Source: Halichoerus grypus (lineage: Eukaryota > Chordata > Mammalia > Carnivora > Phocidae). Taken from it: DNA of 64,000 nt. Under the pieces are notes generated by a model. That model made no database searches. It saw only the letters and a program-made list of their open reading frames with translations, and had not been told where the DNA came from. Within the stretch, counting starts at the first letter, position 1; every line of letters begins with the position of its first letter. The position numbers were made by a program, and so were the translations under genes. This document shows positions 24,205 through 37,600 of this stretch, piece by piece. The DNA is taken from assembly GCF_964656455.1 (NCBI RefSeq), contig NC_135715.1, positions 145,197,935-145,261,934 on the forward strand, read 5' to 3'.

Positions 24205-25700
24205 TGGTAGTTCAGATGTCAATAAAGCAAGTATAAACCTGTGAACCTCATTATAAACATAAAAATTCAATAAATAAAAGGTACCTTATAGTTAGATTAC
24301 ATCCCTTCTCTTATTTTCATAGTTCCCTTTTTCTGGCTTTTACACATACGTGTTTCTAAGTTAATCCCAGGTAAACCCCAAAATACCCATTTTATTAAGG
24401 TTTATGTGAATAATATGAATTGTTAAGAATAATAACGAATCTGCAGAAGACCATATTACATGAAAGTGGAGGGCATTGGGAAATACTGAAAATTTACATA
24501 GCCATACTTAAACAGTATTATTTATTGATTTTTGAGCTTTTGGGTGATTAGCTGCTGGTAGCTTCCCAGATATTTTAATATTTGTCCATAGTATTTGTGA
24601 AAAACATTTATAGTAGCCCTCAACTCAATGCAAGATTGATTTTGAAACATTTCTTGCAGATGCACAAATGTTCATTACACTTGACTGTTGATTTTGAATA
24701 TTACCCAGCCAACTTGGCCTTCCTGCTGCTTTTGCAATTAACCTTCAGCCTATTGACAGCAGCACTTTTAATTATTATGCACCATATTTATGAAATAGAC
24801 TATGTCCTCTGAAATAATAGGCTATTGATTTGAATAGTCATTTTTAATGCAATTGAAAAATCCAATCATTTTTTATAAAGATACTGAATATTCATTTCCT
24901 ATACTTTTGTGTTCCATCCATATAGATCTTGCTTTATTGCAGAAGAGTTTAACAATATTTTATACAGTGTCCATAAGGCAACATTTGAGCCTACTGTTTT
25001 ATTATTTTCAACAAGAGTTGGAAGAGACTATCTTTCTGGGATATTTTATGCATATGGCTTATGTTTCTTGTGATATAATGCATCAAATTATATTTGAAAG
25101 TGACATTTGGTGGCAGACTATATGTCTGTTTAGTGACTTAGACTCTCCATACTCAGTTTAATTCAGTAGTTAGAGGACTAGACATTGGATTATTAGAATT
25201 ATTTCATGTGCTGTATTGAAGATACTATATTTGGATAATTTAAGGAGTGGCTGTTTGAAGGTAAGTGCTTTCTTGTACATCTCTTCTAACTTTGTTATAG
25301 AACTTTTAAAGCAAGCCCTATGATCACATTTTACTTAAAAATAAATATGCCTAAATTCAATTAATACTTTACAAAATTGAAATTTTTAATGTATCCTTTT
25401 AGGTAATTGATATCACTCAACTACATTTTTTGAGAGCTTGCAATGTGCCTGAATTTGTGTCACTATAATAGATAAATGTTAATTATAGTCATTGAATAGA
25501 CATACTCCATGTTTTTTCAACTAAAATAATTTAAGGAATATATAATGAAATTAGAATAAAACTCTTGTTATTAAAGGCAAGTATTATTTTGCTTTAAAGA
25601 GTGGGAAACAAAATACATTTATATTTATTTATGACAGTGGAATTGACACAGATTCCATTTCTTCCTGCCTATATATTGAAGTCCAGAACAAATGACACTT
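24205..25700. other. non-coding stretch, nothing recognised
   Basis: It contains several ORFs of 76-104 codons on the plus strand (24582-25161), AT-driven and without domain or splice context. No recognisable repeat. Confidence 0.45.
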
Positions 25701-25704
25701 CTCT

Positions 25705-26720
25705 CCCATTCAGTCATCCATTTATTTATTCAATAAATATTTATTGTGTCCCTGTTATGGCATTTGTAGTCACTGCCAAAATAAAGATGAATCTCAGTCC
25801 ATGAGCAGAAGGAACTTTATATCTAGTAACATAAATAAAAGCATCATTACAATTCATTTTGAGAAATGATATAACAATAATAAGTGTAATGGTCACAAAA
25901 GAAATAATATGAAATGACTGTATGTGATCATGGCCACTTGTAATGAATGCATTCCTAGCTAAAGGAAGGGATAAAAAGGAATTTAGATATATGTAACAAT
26001 GTGTGCAAAGACATTGAATATGGAGAATTTCAAGCAATCCAATGTGAATGAAGTATCAGATTCAAGGGCAGGAGTGTCAGGCAAGGAATTATGCTAAGTA
26101 AGTAAGAAAGGTGAGGTCCAGAAATGCAGTTTGCCAAACCTAGGATCTTAATATCTTGTAGTTGTTAAGGAAGTTGAGTGTTTTGCAGTAGTTAAATGAC
26201 TAATATTTGAGTATGAGATTACTCCTTAATATGTATTAGAGAGGACAAAGAATGGAAACAAGAGGAAAACTTAGGGTACAATTTTAGTCACCCAAGTGAG
26301 ATATAACAAGGACTTCTACCAAATCAATCTTAATTCACTGAAAAAGATAGATAAAGAGATATTGGAAGCTAGTGTGAAGGGAGTTTGGTTATAAATTAGA
26401 TGGGAAAAATGGGGGACAAGTTCATAAACTCCAAGATGATTCCTATATTTCCAGGGTGGGTATAATTATGACCTAGATTAGCAGGTGTTAGTATCCCATA
26501 AGTGACATAGGAAAGCCAAGAGACAGTTGGAGGGATGAAATAGTTCAGATGTGGACATTTTTAATTTGAGAGGTCTATATGAGGTGGTAAAACAGACATG
26601 TAGGAAAACAGGAATTTAATATTGAAACTGAAGATGGAAGTAACAGTGGGTATCTAGATGTGGAGGTCATTGAAATATAAATGATTAAGGATGGAAGTAT
26701 GTATGATCAATTAGTATATG
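25705..26720. repeat. ancient ~1-kb interspersed repeat, family unassigned
   Basis: It opens with CATTTATTTATTCAATAAATATTTATTGTGTCCCTGTTATGGC and continues with text resembling a widespread old mammalian repeat (GAATCTCAGTCCATGAGCAGAAGGAAC, CATGTAGGAAAACAGGAATTT, GTGGAGGTCATTGAAATATAAATG). The opening is typical of LINE2/MIR-like ends. The family is not settled by eye. Confidence 0.45.
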
Positions 26721-26767
26721 TAGTTGAACAGAGAAGTAATCACAAAAATGTAATTATAGCTTTTTTT

Positions 26768-26905
26768 CCTCTCTCTTTTTTTTATTATGTTAATCACCAT
26801 ATATTACATCATTAGTTTTTGATGTAGTGTTCCATGATTCATTGTTTGCGTTTAATACCCAGTGCTCCATTCAATACGTGCCCTCTTTAATACCCATCAC
26901 CAGGC
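26768..26905 (-). mobile_element. carnivore L1 3' end, short 5'-truncated copy
   Basis: TTATTATGTTAATCACCATATATTACATCATTAGTTTTTGATGTAGTGTTCCATGATTCATTG is the reversed L1 3' UTR end. The target duplication TATAGCTTTT occurs at 26755-26764 and 26906-26915. Only about 140 bases were copied. Confidence 0.88.
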
Positions 26906-27037
26906 TATAGCTTTTAATGGACAGGAACAGAAAGTGGAACCAATGGTAGTAAGTTTGCTACATAAAGATGTGGTGAGACTCACGAGCAAGCCCATGTTCT
27001 AGAAATTAAGTGAGAGGCAGAAGTGAGAGGCAGAAGA

Positions 27038-27292
27038 GCAGAGTGGATAAGAACAGGAACCCTAGTGACAAGCCTAGATTCATGAGTTGGCTCCAATACA
27101 ATTTACTAACTGTGATCTTGGGTAAGACAACATAGCAAATGATTTTCCCTCTCTGAGTCACATTTTCCTCAGCTATAAAACTGCGATAATAATGGTTGGC
27201 ATCTCTTATAGTTTTTAAGAATTAGTAAAATAAAGCACAATGCCTGATACATGGTAAGCTGCCAACAAATGTTTCTCAATATTATTATCAGG
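27038..27292 (+). mobile_element. MIR-type SINE
   Basis: The landmarks are GAGTGGATAAGAACAGGAACC, TTACTAACTGTGATCTTGGGTAAGACAA, CCCTCTCTGAGTCACATTTTCCTCAGCTATAAAACTG, CAATGCCTGATACATGGTAAG and AACAAATGTTTCTCAATATTATTA, in MIR order. Confidence 0.85.
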
Positions 27293-28179
27293 AATAGGTG
27301 GTTATTCATTCCAATATTTAGAGCAGGCAAGCGAGAGAAGCCTCCATCTGATTTGACATGCAAGTGGAGAAAGATGGTTATTTTATTATACTTTTTCTCA
27401 CTGACAGAACTCATAGTATAAACGGAAATTTAAAATGTTTAAATTTAAATGTGGGATTTAAATTGTACAATTTAAAAAACAAGCTAAGCTTGATTACTTC
27501 ACTGCCTCGTAAAGGTGGTTGTTATTATAAGCACTGTCCAGGACTTATTTTCTTCCATCAAGGTTTAAAGGAAAAAGAGAAGGAGATGGGACAGTTGCAT
27601 TGCTAGCACCATGCAGATGGAAAATAGAGAAGTGAGTTTATTATCTCTAGACAGCATTTAATAACTTTGATGAAGATTGCCTTCGATGAAAGTGTTAAAG
27701 TTTAATAAAATTCAGAAAATATAAAATACATGCTCTGTGATGGTAATGAATTATAACCATCTTTTACAAACCTGTTAAGACAACATTCTAAAACCAGTAG
27801 TACTTATCTGTGTATTCTGTGTACCAGAATTTTGAAGACAAGAGTAAATTGGAGTTTTTCAGGTCCAGGTAGCTATATGAAATCATGTCATTAATTCAGG
27901 GCTTTTCAAATTAACAAAAAGACTAATGGAATGGATAAATCAACTGTAAAGGATGAGAATAGTATGCCGTTATATAATGTGATAGTTTATCTGACAAATT
28001 ATAAATAGTATACATGGGATTCTTATATTTATTTCTAATTTCTTCTTTATATATAGGTAAAAATGTGCCATCTGTTCTCATCAGAAAATCTTCATTTCTT
28101 ATTGTTGGGGGTTTTGGTGATTTTTTTTTTTTTTTGTAGCCCATAGTATTCTGCAGTAAAACAGTGCTTTTGTTGTTTA

Positions 28180-28400
28180 GTGACTTAAGAGCACTGGCTT
28201 TGGTGTTAGACGTGTTCCTAGTGCTAACTCTTTCCTTAATGTTTTGGTGATCTTGGCCAAGTCACCCATCCACTGTAAGTGTCTGCAGGATGGGATAATA
28301 GAATGGGATTAAATGTTTGAAGACTGAATGAAATGATGCCTGCAAATTGCCTACCACAATGTCTGACATATTAAAAAGCCTTTATTATTAGTATTATCAT
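28180..28400 (+). mobile_element. MIR-type SINE
   Basis: AGAGCACTGGCTTTGGTGTTAGACGTG, CTTGGCCAAGTCACCCATCCACTG, GATTAAATGTTTGAAGACTGAATGAAATGATGCC, CACAATGTCTGACAT and CTTTATTATTAGTATTATCATC follow MIR order. Confidence 0.85.
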
Positions 28401-28905
28401 CACCATTTTGTTTTCCCAAATTACCCAATATTGTTAATCTCTGCATCAGTACATGCTGAAAGTTCAGATTTTTATAGAACAATGTCTTAATTCTGTTAAT
28501 GATTGGAGTTCTTCTAATGCTTTCTGAAAATACCTAATGCCAATTACTTATTATTTATCAATGAATTCATCCTAAATTAAGGCCTAGCCCTGTAGCTTTT
28601 TGTCTCTTTCTTCTGATATTTTTTTATGTTTCCTCTATGCCAGTTTTCTCAGGGCTATGGTCATCTGAAGTGGTTCCCCATAGACTTTCTTTTGGATAGA
28701 AAGAATAACTGTACCTGTTCTTAAAGTGAACACTCTCATGTTGGAGAATCATGGGTATCATTCGACCCCTTGTGTTTCAGCACCACAGTTTTACTGTTTA
28801 ATCATTTAATAATTATAACAAAATAATCTGCATATGCAGATCATGTAAAATACACTTCTTTGACTGTTCTTCATTTTGAGATTTTAATGTTTTTTTGTTT
28901 TTCAG

Positions 28906-28953
28906 AAACAAGACAGGAGGAGGAAGATGCAGAAGCAAGGAGAGGAGCTCACA
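28906..28953 (+). other. candidate 48-bp exon with splice-site consensus
   Basis: A 3' splice-site-like stretch (TTTTTTTGTTTTTCAG ending at 28905) is followed by 48 purine-rich bases and then a strong donor, GTGAGTA, at 28954. The length is divisible by three and all three frames are open. Frame 1 reads KQDRRRKMQKQGEELT and frame 3 is rich in E and R. A second donor-like GTAAGT at 28990 would give an 84-base exon, open only in the first frame. A branch-point-like TTTGACT lies about 46 bases upstream of the AG. The segment matches no repeat I know. It could be a cassette exon of a large gene whose other exons are outside the window, or a chance match. I do not recognise the peptide. Confidence 0.35.
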
Positions 28954-28995
28954 GTGAGTAGAAAGCATTGTTTTCTTTCTTTGTCATCTGTAAGT

Positions 28996-30222
28996 GGCAA
29001 TATTGTTTTAATGTGACAGTGGGTTTTTTTTTTGGATTTTTCTGGCAATGATACTGCTTTAGACTCTCTTGGGAGAGAGGGCTATTTTATAAGGATGATG
29101 CTTTACTGTAGCAAAGGAACGACTAGAGCCTTACTCTAGACTTGATTGATGATAGTCTTTCAAGGAGGAACCCAAATTATCAGTGAGAAAGACAAAAGGT
29201 GTGACTTTTCTCTAGCTGCTGTAGCTAGATCAGCAATTACTTGATAGGATGTGTTGTTATAAATTGTTGATTCACATGTATAAGAAAGGTTAAGAGTTTT
29301 GGCTGTTTCAATGTAAAGTAAGTAAAATGGACATGTGAAAATTATAAAACTAAAGAAGTTTTTTTGAGATTTTAAGATTGGGAAATGGAGGTTAAATTGA
29401 AGGTTGAATGGTTAACTTGTTTAATATTAATAAACTGATTGCATTTCTTTGTGTGGACATAGGTTGGGTTTCACCTATTACAGATACCATTTCTTTAATA
29501 ACACCATGATATTTCTTATATGTCTCTTGGACAGTATTTAATATGGGCACTGAAAAGAAATTTTAGTCGAATATAACTTTTTATAGGTGGTTCTTTTAAA
29601 AATATACTTTCTTCCGTGAAAGTTTTCTCATTTATTGATTCTCCATTGTCATGAAAATGGGTTATTGCAAGCAGAAATATACCTCAATAATTTATACAAG
29701 CAAAATATGTCACTTGATTACCTATTTATTTAATAATAATCTTTTATCTATTGACGTAATAGTGCTATATACTAGCAATCCAAGGCCAGCTACTAATAAA
29801 TTCATTTTCATGTCTATGAAACAGTAATCACTTGAACCTGTCATCTATTAATTGTTAATTAATATAAATACACCTTCATTCTTGGCCTTTTTCATAGTCA
29901 ATGTGTAATATTTTGCCAAGGAGATAATGTCTTGAACAAATTGCCTTTTCTCAACCATAGGCTACCTGGAAACAAAATTGTCAGGAAGATTAGTCAATAA
30001 AAGCAATGTAAGATTTGTGCATCTTACACATGTCTTAATTTTATGCATAGTTTTATTTGTAACTACAAGGATATGTTCACATACATATTGCCTTAAAACT
30101 GTAGTTAGAATATTAATAGGACATATATTTGTTAATAAATATCTTCATACTTCATATCATGTTCCACATACTAGTCTTTAAAAATGTTTCTAAATATTTG
30201 TTCAAATGCAAATTTTAACTCT
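28996..30222. other. non-coding stretch, nothing recognised
   Basis: AT-rich DNA without a recognisable repeat or gene. If the candidate exon at 28906 is real, this would be intron. Confidence 0.45.
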
Positions 30223-30227
30223 TTTAA

Positions 30228-30405
30228 TCAAAAGAATAACCCTAAGAGGCAGTCAGTGTTAACTTATAGGTGGGGAGACTGAGGTATATAGAGGTGAAAT
30301 CATTGCTTGAGTCATCTGCATTGTAAGTCGGAGACCCAGGAAGCAAATCCTGTCAGTTTGGCTGTAGGCTGTCTGGTCTTTACCACTATGCTATATTGCT
30401 ACTAT
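30228..30405 (+). mobile_element. MIR fragment
   Basis: TAGGTGGGGAGACTGAGGTATATAGAGGTGAAATCATTGCTTGAGTCATCTGCATTGTAAG, then CTGTAGGCTGTCTGGTCTTTACCACTATGCTATATTGC, is the MIR 3' half. Confidence 0.8.
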
Positions 30406-31114
30406 ATTATACTAGGATGACATAAAGTTTTGGAAAATAGACTAGAAAGCTGGTGTTGCATTCAGGTGTTTCTTTGTTGAGACATTTGTCAACTCTCTGA
30501 ATTGATGGGAAAAATAGGGTTTAAATAAATCTCTCAAAACTACTGACAAAACACTGGAGGCTAGTGTTCTGCAGAGAAAGAGGCTGAATTTGTGTCTTCT
30601 GTATTCCTTCACGAACCAGTAGGGCACTTCCACCAATTTCAGTAGCACATAATTCTGACTTTCTGAAATGAAATGTTTTTCCTGTGTTCCATTGGATCGT
30701 TCTGAATTCACATTAGGGCCTTGTAGTATTATGAGAAAAACCTAAATCTGAAGATATTTCACACACTAAAGCACTTTGTGCTTGAAGTCTCCTAACTAAC
30801 GATATGTTAATTTTTATTGTCAGATTCAGTGATATCCACTGATGGTCCTCTTTGCTTTACACACTGCGTAATGCCCTTCCAGACTCTCCAGTGAGTTCCT
30901 TCTCGGGACTTCTACACAGGCCAAATCTTACCTTCCCAATGACCTTGCATGTAGACTTCTGCTGAGTGATTGAAAGATGCCTTTAAAAACAGATTATTGA
31001 TTAAGGGTAGTAGCTCTTTTTTTTTTTTTTTTAACATTTATATGTGGTAATTCTTTAAACTAAAAGAGCAGATGATGCTGCAGAGTCATAGAAGGAGATA
31101 ATGTGCCAAAGTGT

Positions 31115-31256
31115 AGAACAGTGATTATCAAAATTTTCAGTGAATCAGAATCACTAGGAGAATTTGTTAAAATTTAGATTGCTGGTTCCCCAAAAATGAG
31201 TTCTAACAAGTTGTCAGGGTATGTTTATGCAGCTCATTTGGGGAACTACACATAGA
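31115..31256. mobile_element. MER5-like DNA transposon fossil
   Basis: ACAGTGATTATCAAAATTTTCAGTGAATCAGAATCACTAGGAGAATTTGTTAAAATTTAGATTGCTGG, and later GAGTTCTAACAAGTTGTCAGG, follow the MER5A pattern. Confidence 0.75.
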
Positions 31257-31984
31257 GAGGTCCTGATCTAGAGCTTCATATATTATCAGGACATAAAATG
31301 GGGCCTGCACCTCCCTCTTACTGTTTTCTTGTAATTCAAGAGGATTCATAATTGCATAGCATCCCATTTCTGTTTTATGGTAGCATAGGCAAAATTCAAG
31401 CTTCTCCAAATATGAATTCTTGTCTGCTACTTAGCTATCATTTTTAGCCACAGAGGTTTATTAAAAAGAAAAGAAAATTCAGCTTTTGGGTGTGGGCAGA
31501 AGTGAGTCAGAGGTGAAATGGTGGATAATGATGTCTTACAGGTCTTTAGAAGTGCACTGAATTAAAATGTATTCAATAAGTAGGAGGTTTACAGGAAGTG
31601 GAGAAGGTGACTTCTCAAGATTGCTTCATTAATATAATTTTCTATAAGAGATGGTAGAGTAAAAGCTAGCAAATATATATATGGATTTCCAAAAAGAAAT
31701 GTTGAACAAAATAAAAGAGGGATGATAATAATAATTAGATAAAAATAATAATGTTTTTTGGTAAAAGGATTTTGCCATATTTTCTAAATAGAAGAGTAGC
31801 TCAGAAGGTGAAGGACTTAGTTTGCCCTCTATTGTCTTCAGGAGATATTTTTATCAAATTTTGTCAACTTGTAATTTAAATTCATATTATTTATTCAATG
31901 AATAATTTTGAACATCCACTCTGTCAGGAACCTGGTAGAATATGGGCCAATATGTTTGTTATTTGGAATCAAACTCTTGTATGT

Positions 31985-32062
31985 CAAGCACCTGGAAAAA
32001 TGTGTGTATCATAGAATCTACTCAATAAATATTTTTTTGAGTGAATTAAAGACTAAATGAAT
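31985..32062 (+). mobile_element. L2/MIR-type 3' end
   Basis: CAAGCACCTGGAAAAATGTGTGTATCATAGAATCTACTCAATAAATATTTTTTTGAGTGAATTAAA fits the end of an L2-class element. Confidence 0.5.
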
Positions 32063-32064
32063 AG

Positions 32065-34573
32065 AACCAGTCATTAAACGAAATACCTGGTCAATTTCCT
32101 AAAGGCAGCATATTAAAGAGTCCTAAAATAGAGTATTTCTTTTCTTGGGTGCAAACATACTGGAGCAGCATGCTGGATAAATAGCCTCATCGCTTGCACA
32201 TTTTACATAATTAGGTCATTCCAAAGGGATATTACTCAGATACCTCACTCCATCTACTTTTAGTGGATGTCCACATGAATTCACATAGTTCTGATGGGCT
32301 CTGCCCAAACAATAAGCTACATTCCTGTTCTGTGTCAAGGCCGTTCCTTATGCACCATTTCAAATTGGAAGCTAAGTTTCTCAAAATGTCAACACACTTA
32401 CTTTACCATCTTTACAATCACCAGCAATTTGCATTCATTCAGTAGCTTCACAGCTTGAGTACTGTGTAAAATTATTCTTTGAGAACCTATATTCTAAGGA
32501 AGACCTATCCACCTCGTAGTTAAGGCAGCTACAGACAAGTGGCAAATATAACTGGACGAACATTGCAGTCTTTCAACATGCTTCTCACCTGGGGATAGAA
32601 GAAGTCTGTCATTTTTGTTGATAAGCGAGTCATTCAAAATGACTGTCTCTTGAAAGTTAATTGCAAACATATGGAAAGTTGACATTGATTGAAGCCGGTG
32701 TGTGTATGTCTTCCTAAATCCAAATTCTTAAAATGAAGGGCCCCCTGCCAAGATTATTAGAAGAAAGTTTGAGGATCTAGTTTCTAGAAAACTTTACAGA
32801 ACATGGCCATGTAATTCAATTAATGTCTCCTGAATTATTCTAGCTTAGACATTTGACTCATAATTGTATAAATGTTGGAAAGCTACATCACAACAGTTTG
32901 CTCTCAGGCAGAAAGCTATTAAATAAGATATTAGCAGCTTAAAAAATGAATATCTCAGTTTCTCAAAATGTTCAGTTTTATAGAAGAAGTTAGGCATTGC
33001 AAGTCTTTGTATCACTGAAAGCCATTCAATAATAATATATGAGAATCCTCTTTAAGACATTTTTTCAAAAATTTTAAGAAATGTTCTAAGAATGGAATTT
33101 CAGTTCTTGTTTTTATGTCCATTGAAAAGGACTGGATTCTTTTTTATTTGTTTGATTTGAGAATAGAGTTTATTGGGCAGCATGACAAGGGTCTCTGTCT
33201 CAACTCAAGATCCTATCTGATTAGATTCAAAATAGGCAGACCTCATAGCCAAATTGGCTTATGATTATACTCTATTTGCTCACCCCAAGATACTCTTCTT
33301 TAGTCCTAAGGAAAGTGTAGATTGTAGATAAAAAGCAAAGCAATATGACTACTGGTGTTGTATGTCCCTCTGTTCCTAAGGTCCATCATAGCTGTTGTAT
33401 GTCCTTCTGTTTTTAAGGTCCATCATAGCAGTTGGCTTTATCAGACTGGTTACTCCAGTTCTAGCAAAGGAAAAATAGCCATGGTACCACAGTAATCATG
33501 CCATGGAGAATCTTTACTCTGTCAACTGTCACATGCACATTAAGGACCATGGTGACATGAATTTTACGAAACGTTTACAAAATTGACATAGTTATTTGTA
33601 CAGATAGCTTCTTTCTTATCTTCTTCTCCCTTGGATTTTGATATACCAAATGTTTTAAAAAAATAAAGATAACTACATAGATGATCATGCACTTTGTAAC
33701 GCAGCCTAGAAAATGTATAGTCAATTTCACTTTTCCAGAAAGAATAACATACAAGATGACCTTTAACCATTTTGCAAGTGAATTAACAAAAGAGGATAAT
33801 TCATTAAGTTATTTGCATATTTTACATAAACTGATAAAAAGGAATGAAAGATCCTTACATAATGTCCAGCCTAGGAGAATATAAGTTTGGTTCCTAAGAG
33901 CAGATACTGCTATAGATTTAACCTTGTCACATCCTCATATTTCCAAGAGATCTGCAATCATCAGTCTTTACTATTTTACTACATTGATTGTTTTCCAAAT
34001 TTGTGTATGCTAAAATTTATTGTAATTAGATACAGAGTTTTAACTGGAAATATTGTTCTCATTTCAAATGTTGCCCCAGTGGGTCACACAATTTTTTTTT
34101 TTATCAACTTCTCTGATCTCAAAGATCTTTTGCCTTTAGTTGATGTAATCACTTAAGTTTTGTTAGTGTCCATACCTAGTGAATGTTCTAAGTCAAATTC
34201 TTAATCGATTCTAATATAGACTTATTGATGATTATAATTGATTCCTATATAGACTTACTATCTAGTTATTGTAGAAATATAAAATAATGTTTGGTCTATT
34301 TGTCTATATCTCATCTATTACCTATTTAACTAAAATACACAGGACTAGACTATTAGACTGTATTATAATTAGCCTTTCCCTTGTACTTACTATGATCAAT
34401 TCTTAGGATGACTATTTTGACTGCACAGAAAGTAATCAGTTTTTCTTCCTCCCAATACATAGCATAGATGTTACACATGTTTCTAGAGCCCCATTGACTT
34501 TATGGGTTGAGATAGAAGGAAGAAGCTTTAAAAATATGTCTATTATTACTCTCTGAAAAGCTGCCTCGTGGGA
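32065..34573. other. non-coding stretch with a small tandem duplication
   Basis: No gene or clear transposon. A 37-bp tandem duplication is listed separately. ORFs up to 89 codons (33887-34156) show no domain or splice context. Confidence 0.45.
33356..33429. repeat. 37-bp direct tandem duplication
   Basis: Two adjacent copies begin TGTTGTATGTCC and end GGTCCATCATAGC (33356-33392 and 33393-33429) and differ at only three positions. It is probably a local replication-slippage duplication. Confidence 0.95.

Positions 34574-34616
<43 letters not shown>
34574..34616. repeat. (AC)n dinucleotide microsatellite
   Basis: About 21 uninterrupted AC units. Pure runs of this length are usually polymorphic in mammals. 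Confidence 0.97.
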
Positions 34617-34619
<3 letters not shown>

Positions 34620-34620
<1 letters not shown>

Positions 34621-37600
34621 ACTTGAGACTAGAAGACCATAGGGAACAGGAAGGATCATCTACTCCCCATTTTAGATAAAACTGTCTCTAATGTATCTTT
34701 AAGTCATGGTTGTCTCATAGACTTTAAAACTGACACCAGATGAAAACCTACTTTTAGTGTTAGATCCATTCACTTTATAAATCGATAAAGTAGCATACAA
34801 GAAAAACTGTTTCAAGCTCATGGAGGAAATTGCAACATAAATCAGTTTTTATCTGATATTCAAAAGGTAGCAGGGTTCCCTACCCATAGAGTTAAGTAAG
34901 CATGGAGGGATTTAGGAATGTTGGGGGGCACATGGTTCACAACTCTTTAAAAAGGTACAGAACAAGACTTTGATTTCACTTGATTTGTTTTCGCTGTTTC
35001 AAAAGTGAATACATGAATAGTAATGCTTCTCTGTAAAAGTAATATAAGCTTGCATAAAAGAATTTGAGCTGGACAGTCCCATGGGCAATTTCTTGTAATA
35101 TATACATCTATATATCTATCTGTGAAATACATGGCATTTCCTAGCAACTACCAACTTCAGAACAATACCGCTATCAGTTTGGGCTCACTGTGAAAAATCT
35201 GAAACGAAGAAATATTCAAGGTCACATTTCAGTTGATCTTTACTAAAATATTCCCTTTCCTTTCTAACCTGCATCAAGAGATATATGGATGATTATCAAG
35301 ATAAGAATACTCCCTCAGAAGTCATAAGAAACGAGTTGGAAAGCTGCTATTTTGTAATCACTTTCTTGCCAGAAGTCTTACTGAGATGGTGTTTGAGGAC
35401 ATGATGTGTTCCTCTTGTGAGAACTAAATATAATCTGGCAGCCTGGCTTTCACCTAAATGGGGACTATGGGGGCCATGTCTTTAAACAGTAATATATCAT
35501 TAATGCTCAATGATAATAGCATCTGCTGTGCTGAAAAACATTGGAAAAATGGAACTATCCAAAATTGTTTTTCCTATGATTAAGCAGAACTTTGTACCCT
35601 CTCAAATCCATTCCAATAAACATTAATATCATGCTCTCACTCGGTTTAAAGCCTATGTTCTGACTAGATTCATTATTTCATGACTGACATTGTTGGCTTA
35701 TAGTCAGATAAAATGCTTGAGAACTTTTAGGAAGATTAGAAAAAAATGAGCAATAACATGGTAACAGATCTATTATAAGAACAGTGACAATAAAAGAGCA
35801 GAGCCTATTTTTCAATTGGGAGATTATTCCAATCTTCAGTTTCAACTTTGGGCCTAAATTTTAAAATGACCCTTCTTGGTATATATACATACCCTGGACA
35901 TCTCCACTTTTTGAGTTTTGAATGTAAATATCTAAGCAAAACACCCTGTACCACAGAAAATCATGCAGGTACAGAGGGATGACTGATTTCAGGTACATTG
36001 TGCCACAAAACTTTATTGACTATATTTCCTAGTACAGGGAATTAAATTTGAAAGAGGTGAAGACTAATGGTGAAAGCGGGAGAAAGCTATGAAAAATTGT
36101 TCTATGTTTTCAATTTCATCTCGTTCTCCACTCTTGGACTATAATGTGATTTATCCATGTGTAGAAAAAAAAAAAAAGCCCTCAGATTCACATTTACTGA
36201 TGCCCAGTTGAATTTGAGGGGCTGCTTTTTCAAATTCCAACCACCAAAAGCAGACCAGAACATCACACTTTACCAAAATCAAATATAGCAAATATTTGAG
36301 ATTCAGTTATTTTACACATGAAGTTAAATTCTTTTATTAATCATATTACCTGTAGAGTATTAAAAATATAGTATTTTATTTTTAAAGCAAAACTCCAAAT
36401 TGTTTTTACTTGGAAACAGTTTTAACAACTTTCAAATATGCAATATAGTATTATTAACTATAGTCATCAGTACAGGTAAATAGTTAAATAGTGGGACACC
36501 TCTAAAAAATGCTCTGTGTTCGCTGATGTTGTGGTAGGGGCTCATTATTTATATGCTCATGATATGTTCCTCTTGATTTGCTTCTGCTGTAGTTATGTAA
36601 TAAGAAATCACGGGGGAGGGTTCAGATTGGCATCACAATTTGCATTAACGAAGCAGATGTGTTGACTGACATTGCTTGACATTGGTGTTTAAGTCATTGT
36701 TTATCAGTGGAAGACACAAGGTGTAGCCAGGTATGGTAAACACTGATTGCTCTCAGGGGAAAAAATAACTGTCAGTGAAGTTGAAAGGAACAGTAGGAAC
36801 TCAGAAAGGACAAAGATTGTCTGACAATAATGTGGAATAAAATAGAGAATAACAAAAGCAAAGCCGAAGTGGACAGCTGTTACATATAGGTGGATACATC
36901 TGCATTTATAATTTTCTATAGTCCCCCATTAGGAGAACGGTTTCATTTACATTTATGAAATCCAGGTCTAAAATGACCGTGATTAGAAAGTATTTTCTAA
37001 GAGAATGCAAAAGCCTGGAAATGATTCTTACAAGTTGCATTCTTTTTGAACATTCCAAATATCAAATACCACTGTGATGCTTCAATGATGGCATACAATT
37101 ATATTTAAGCCTCAAGGCACAATGAAAGTGCTGAATGGTTTAATCAAGTAGACAGTATTAGAGCATATTTCTCAGCAATGTCTCCCTTTACATTCTCTTC
37201 TACTTGCACAGATCCCTACTGTGGTGTTTATCTGACTCTTCTCCATCTCTGAAAAACCCAGTGATTTTCCCAGAATGATCTTATTTAGGCTGACACTCTT
37301 TGGAGGCTGATTCTGCTCTCAGCAGGATGTTGTCAGGAGTGTCTACACAAGTGAGCCTATTGTGACCTTCTCTGGGGAGTTTCTTTTAGATTAACTTTAC
37401 TTGCTTGATTAAAATAATTTATATTTATTCAGTTCCTTAGCCTCTGCTACTCAGCAGCCTACCTATCTCTAGAAGATGGTAGCTATACTCCCTTCTCTCA
37501 AGGTCTCATGCAAGCTTAGGGGCTTGGAAAAAAATAAAAGAAACCATTACCATTTAATGATAATTATTTTTATATAAGTGATGTGTGTGTGATACCCTTC

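Noticed and set aside
24847..25161. 104-codon plus-strand ORF
   Set aside because: AT-rich, no domain, no splice or promoter context, no recognisable relatives.
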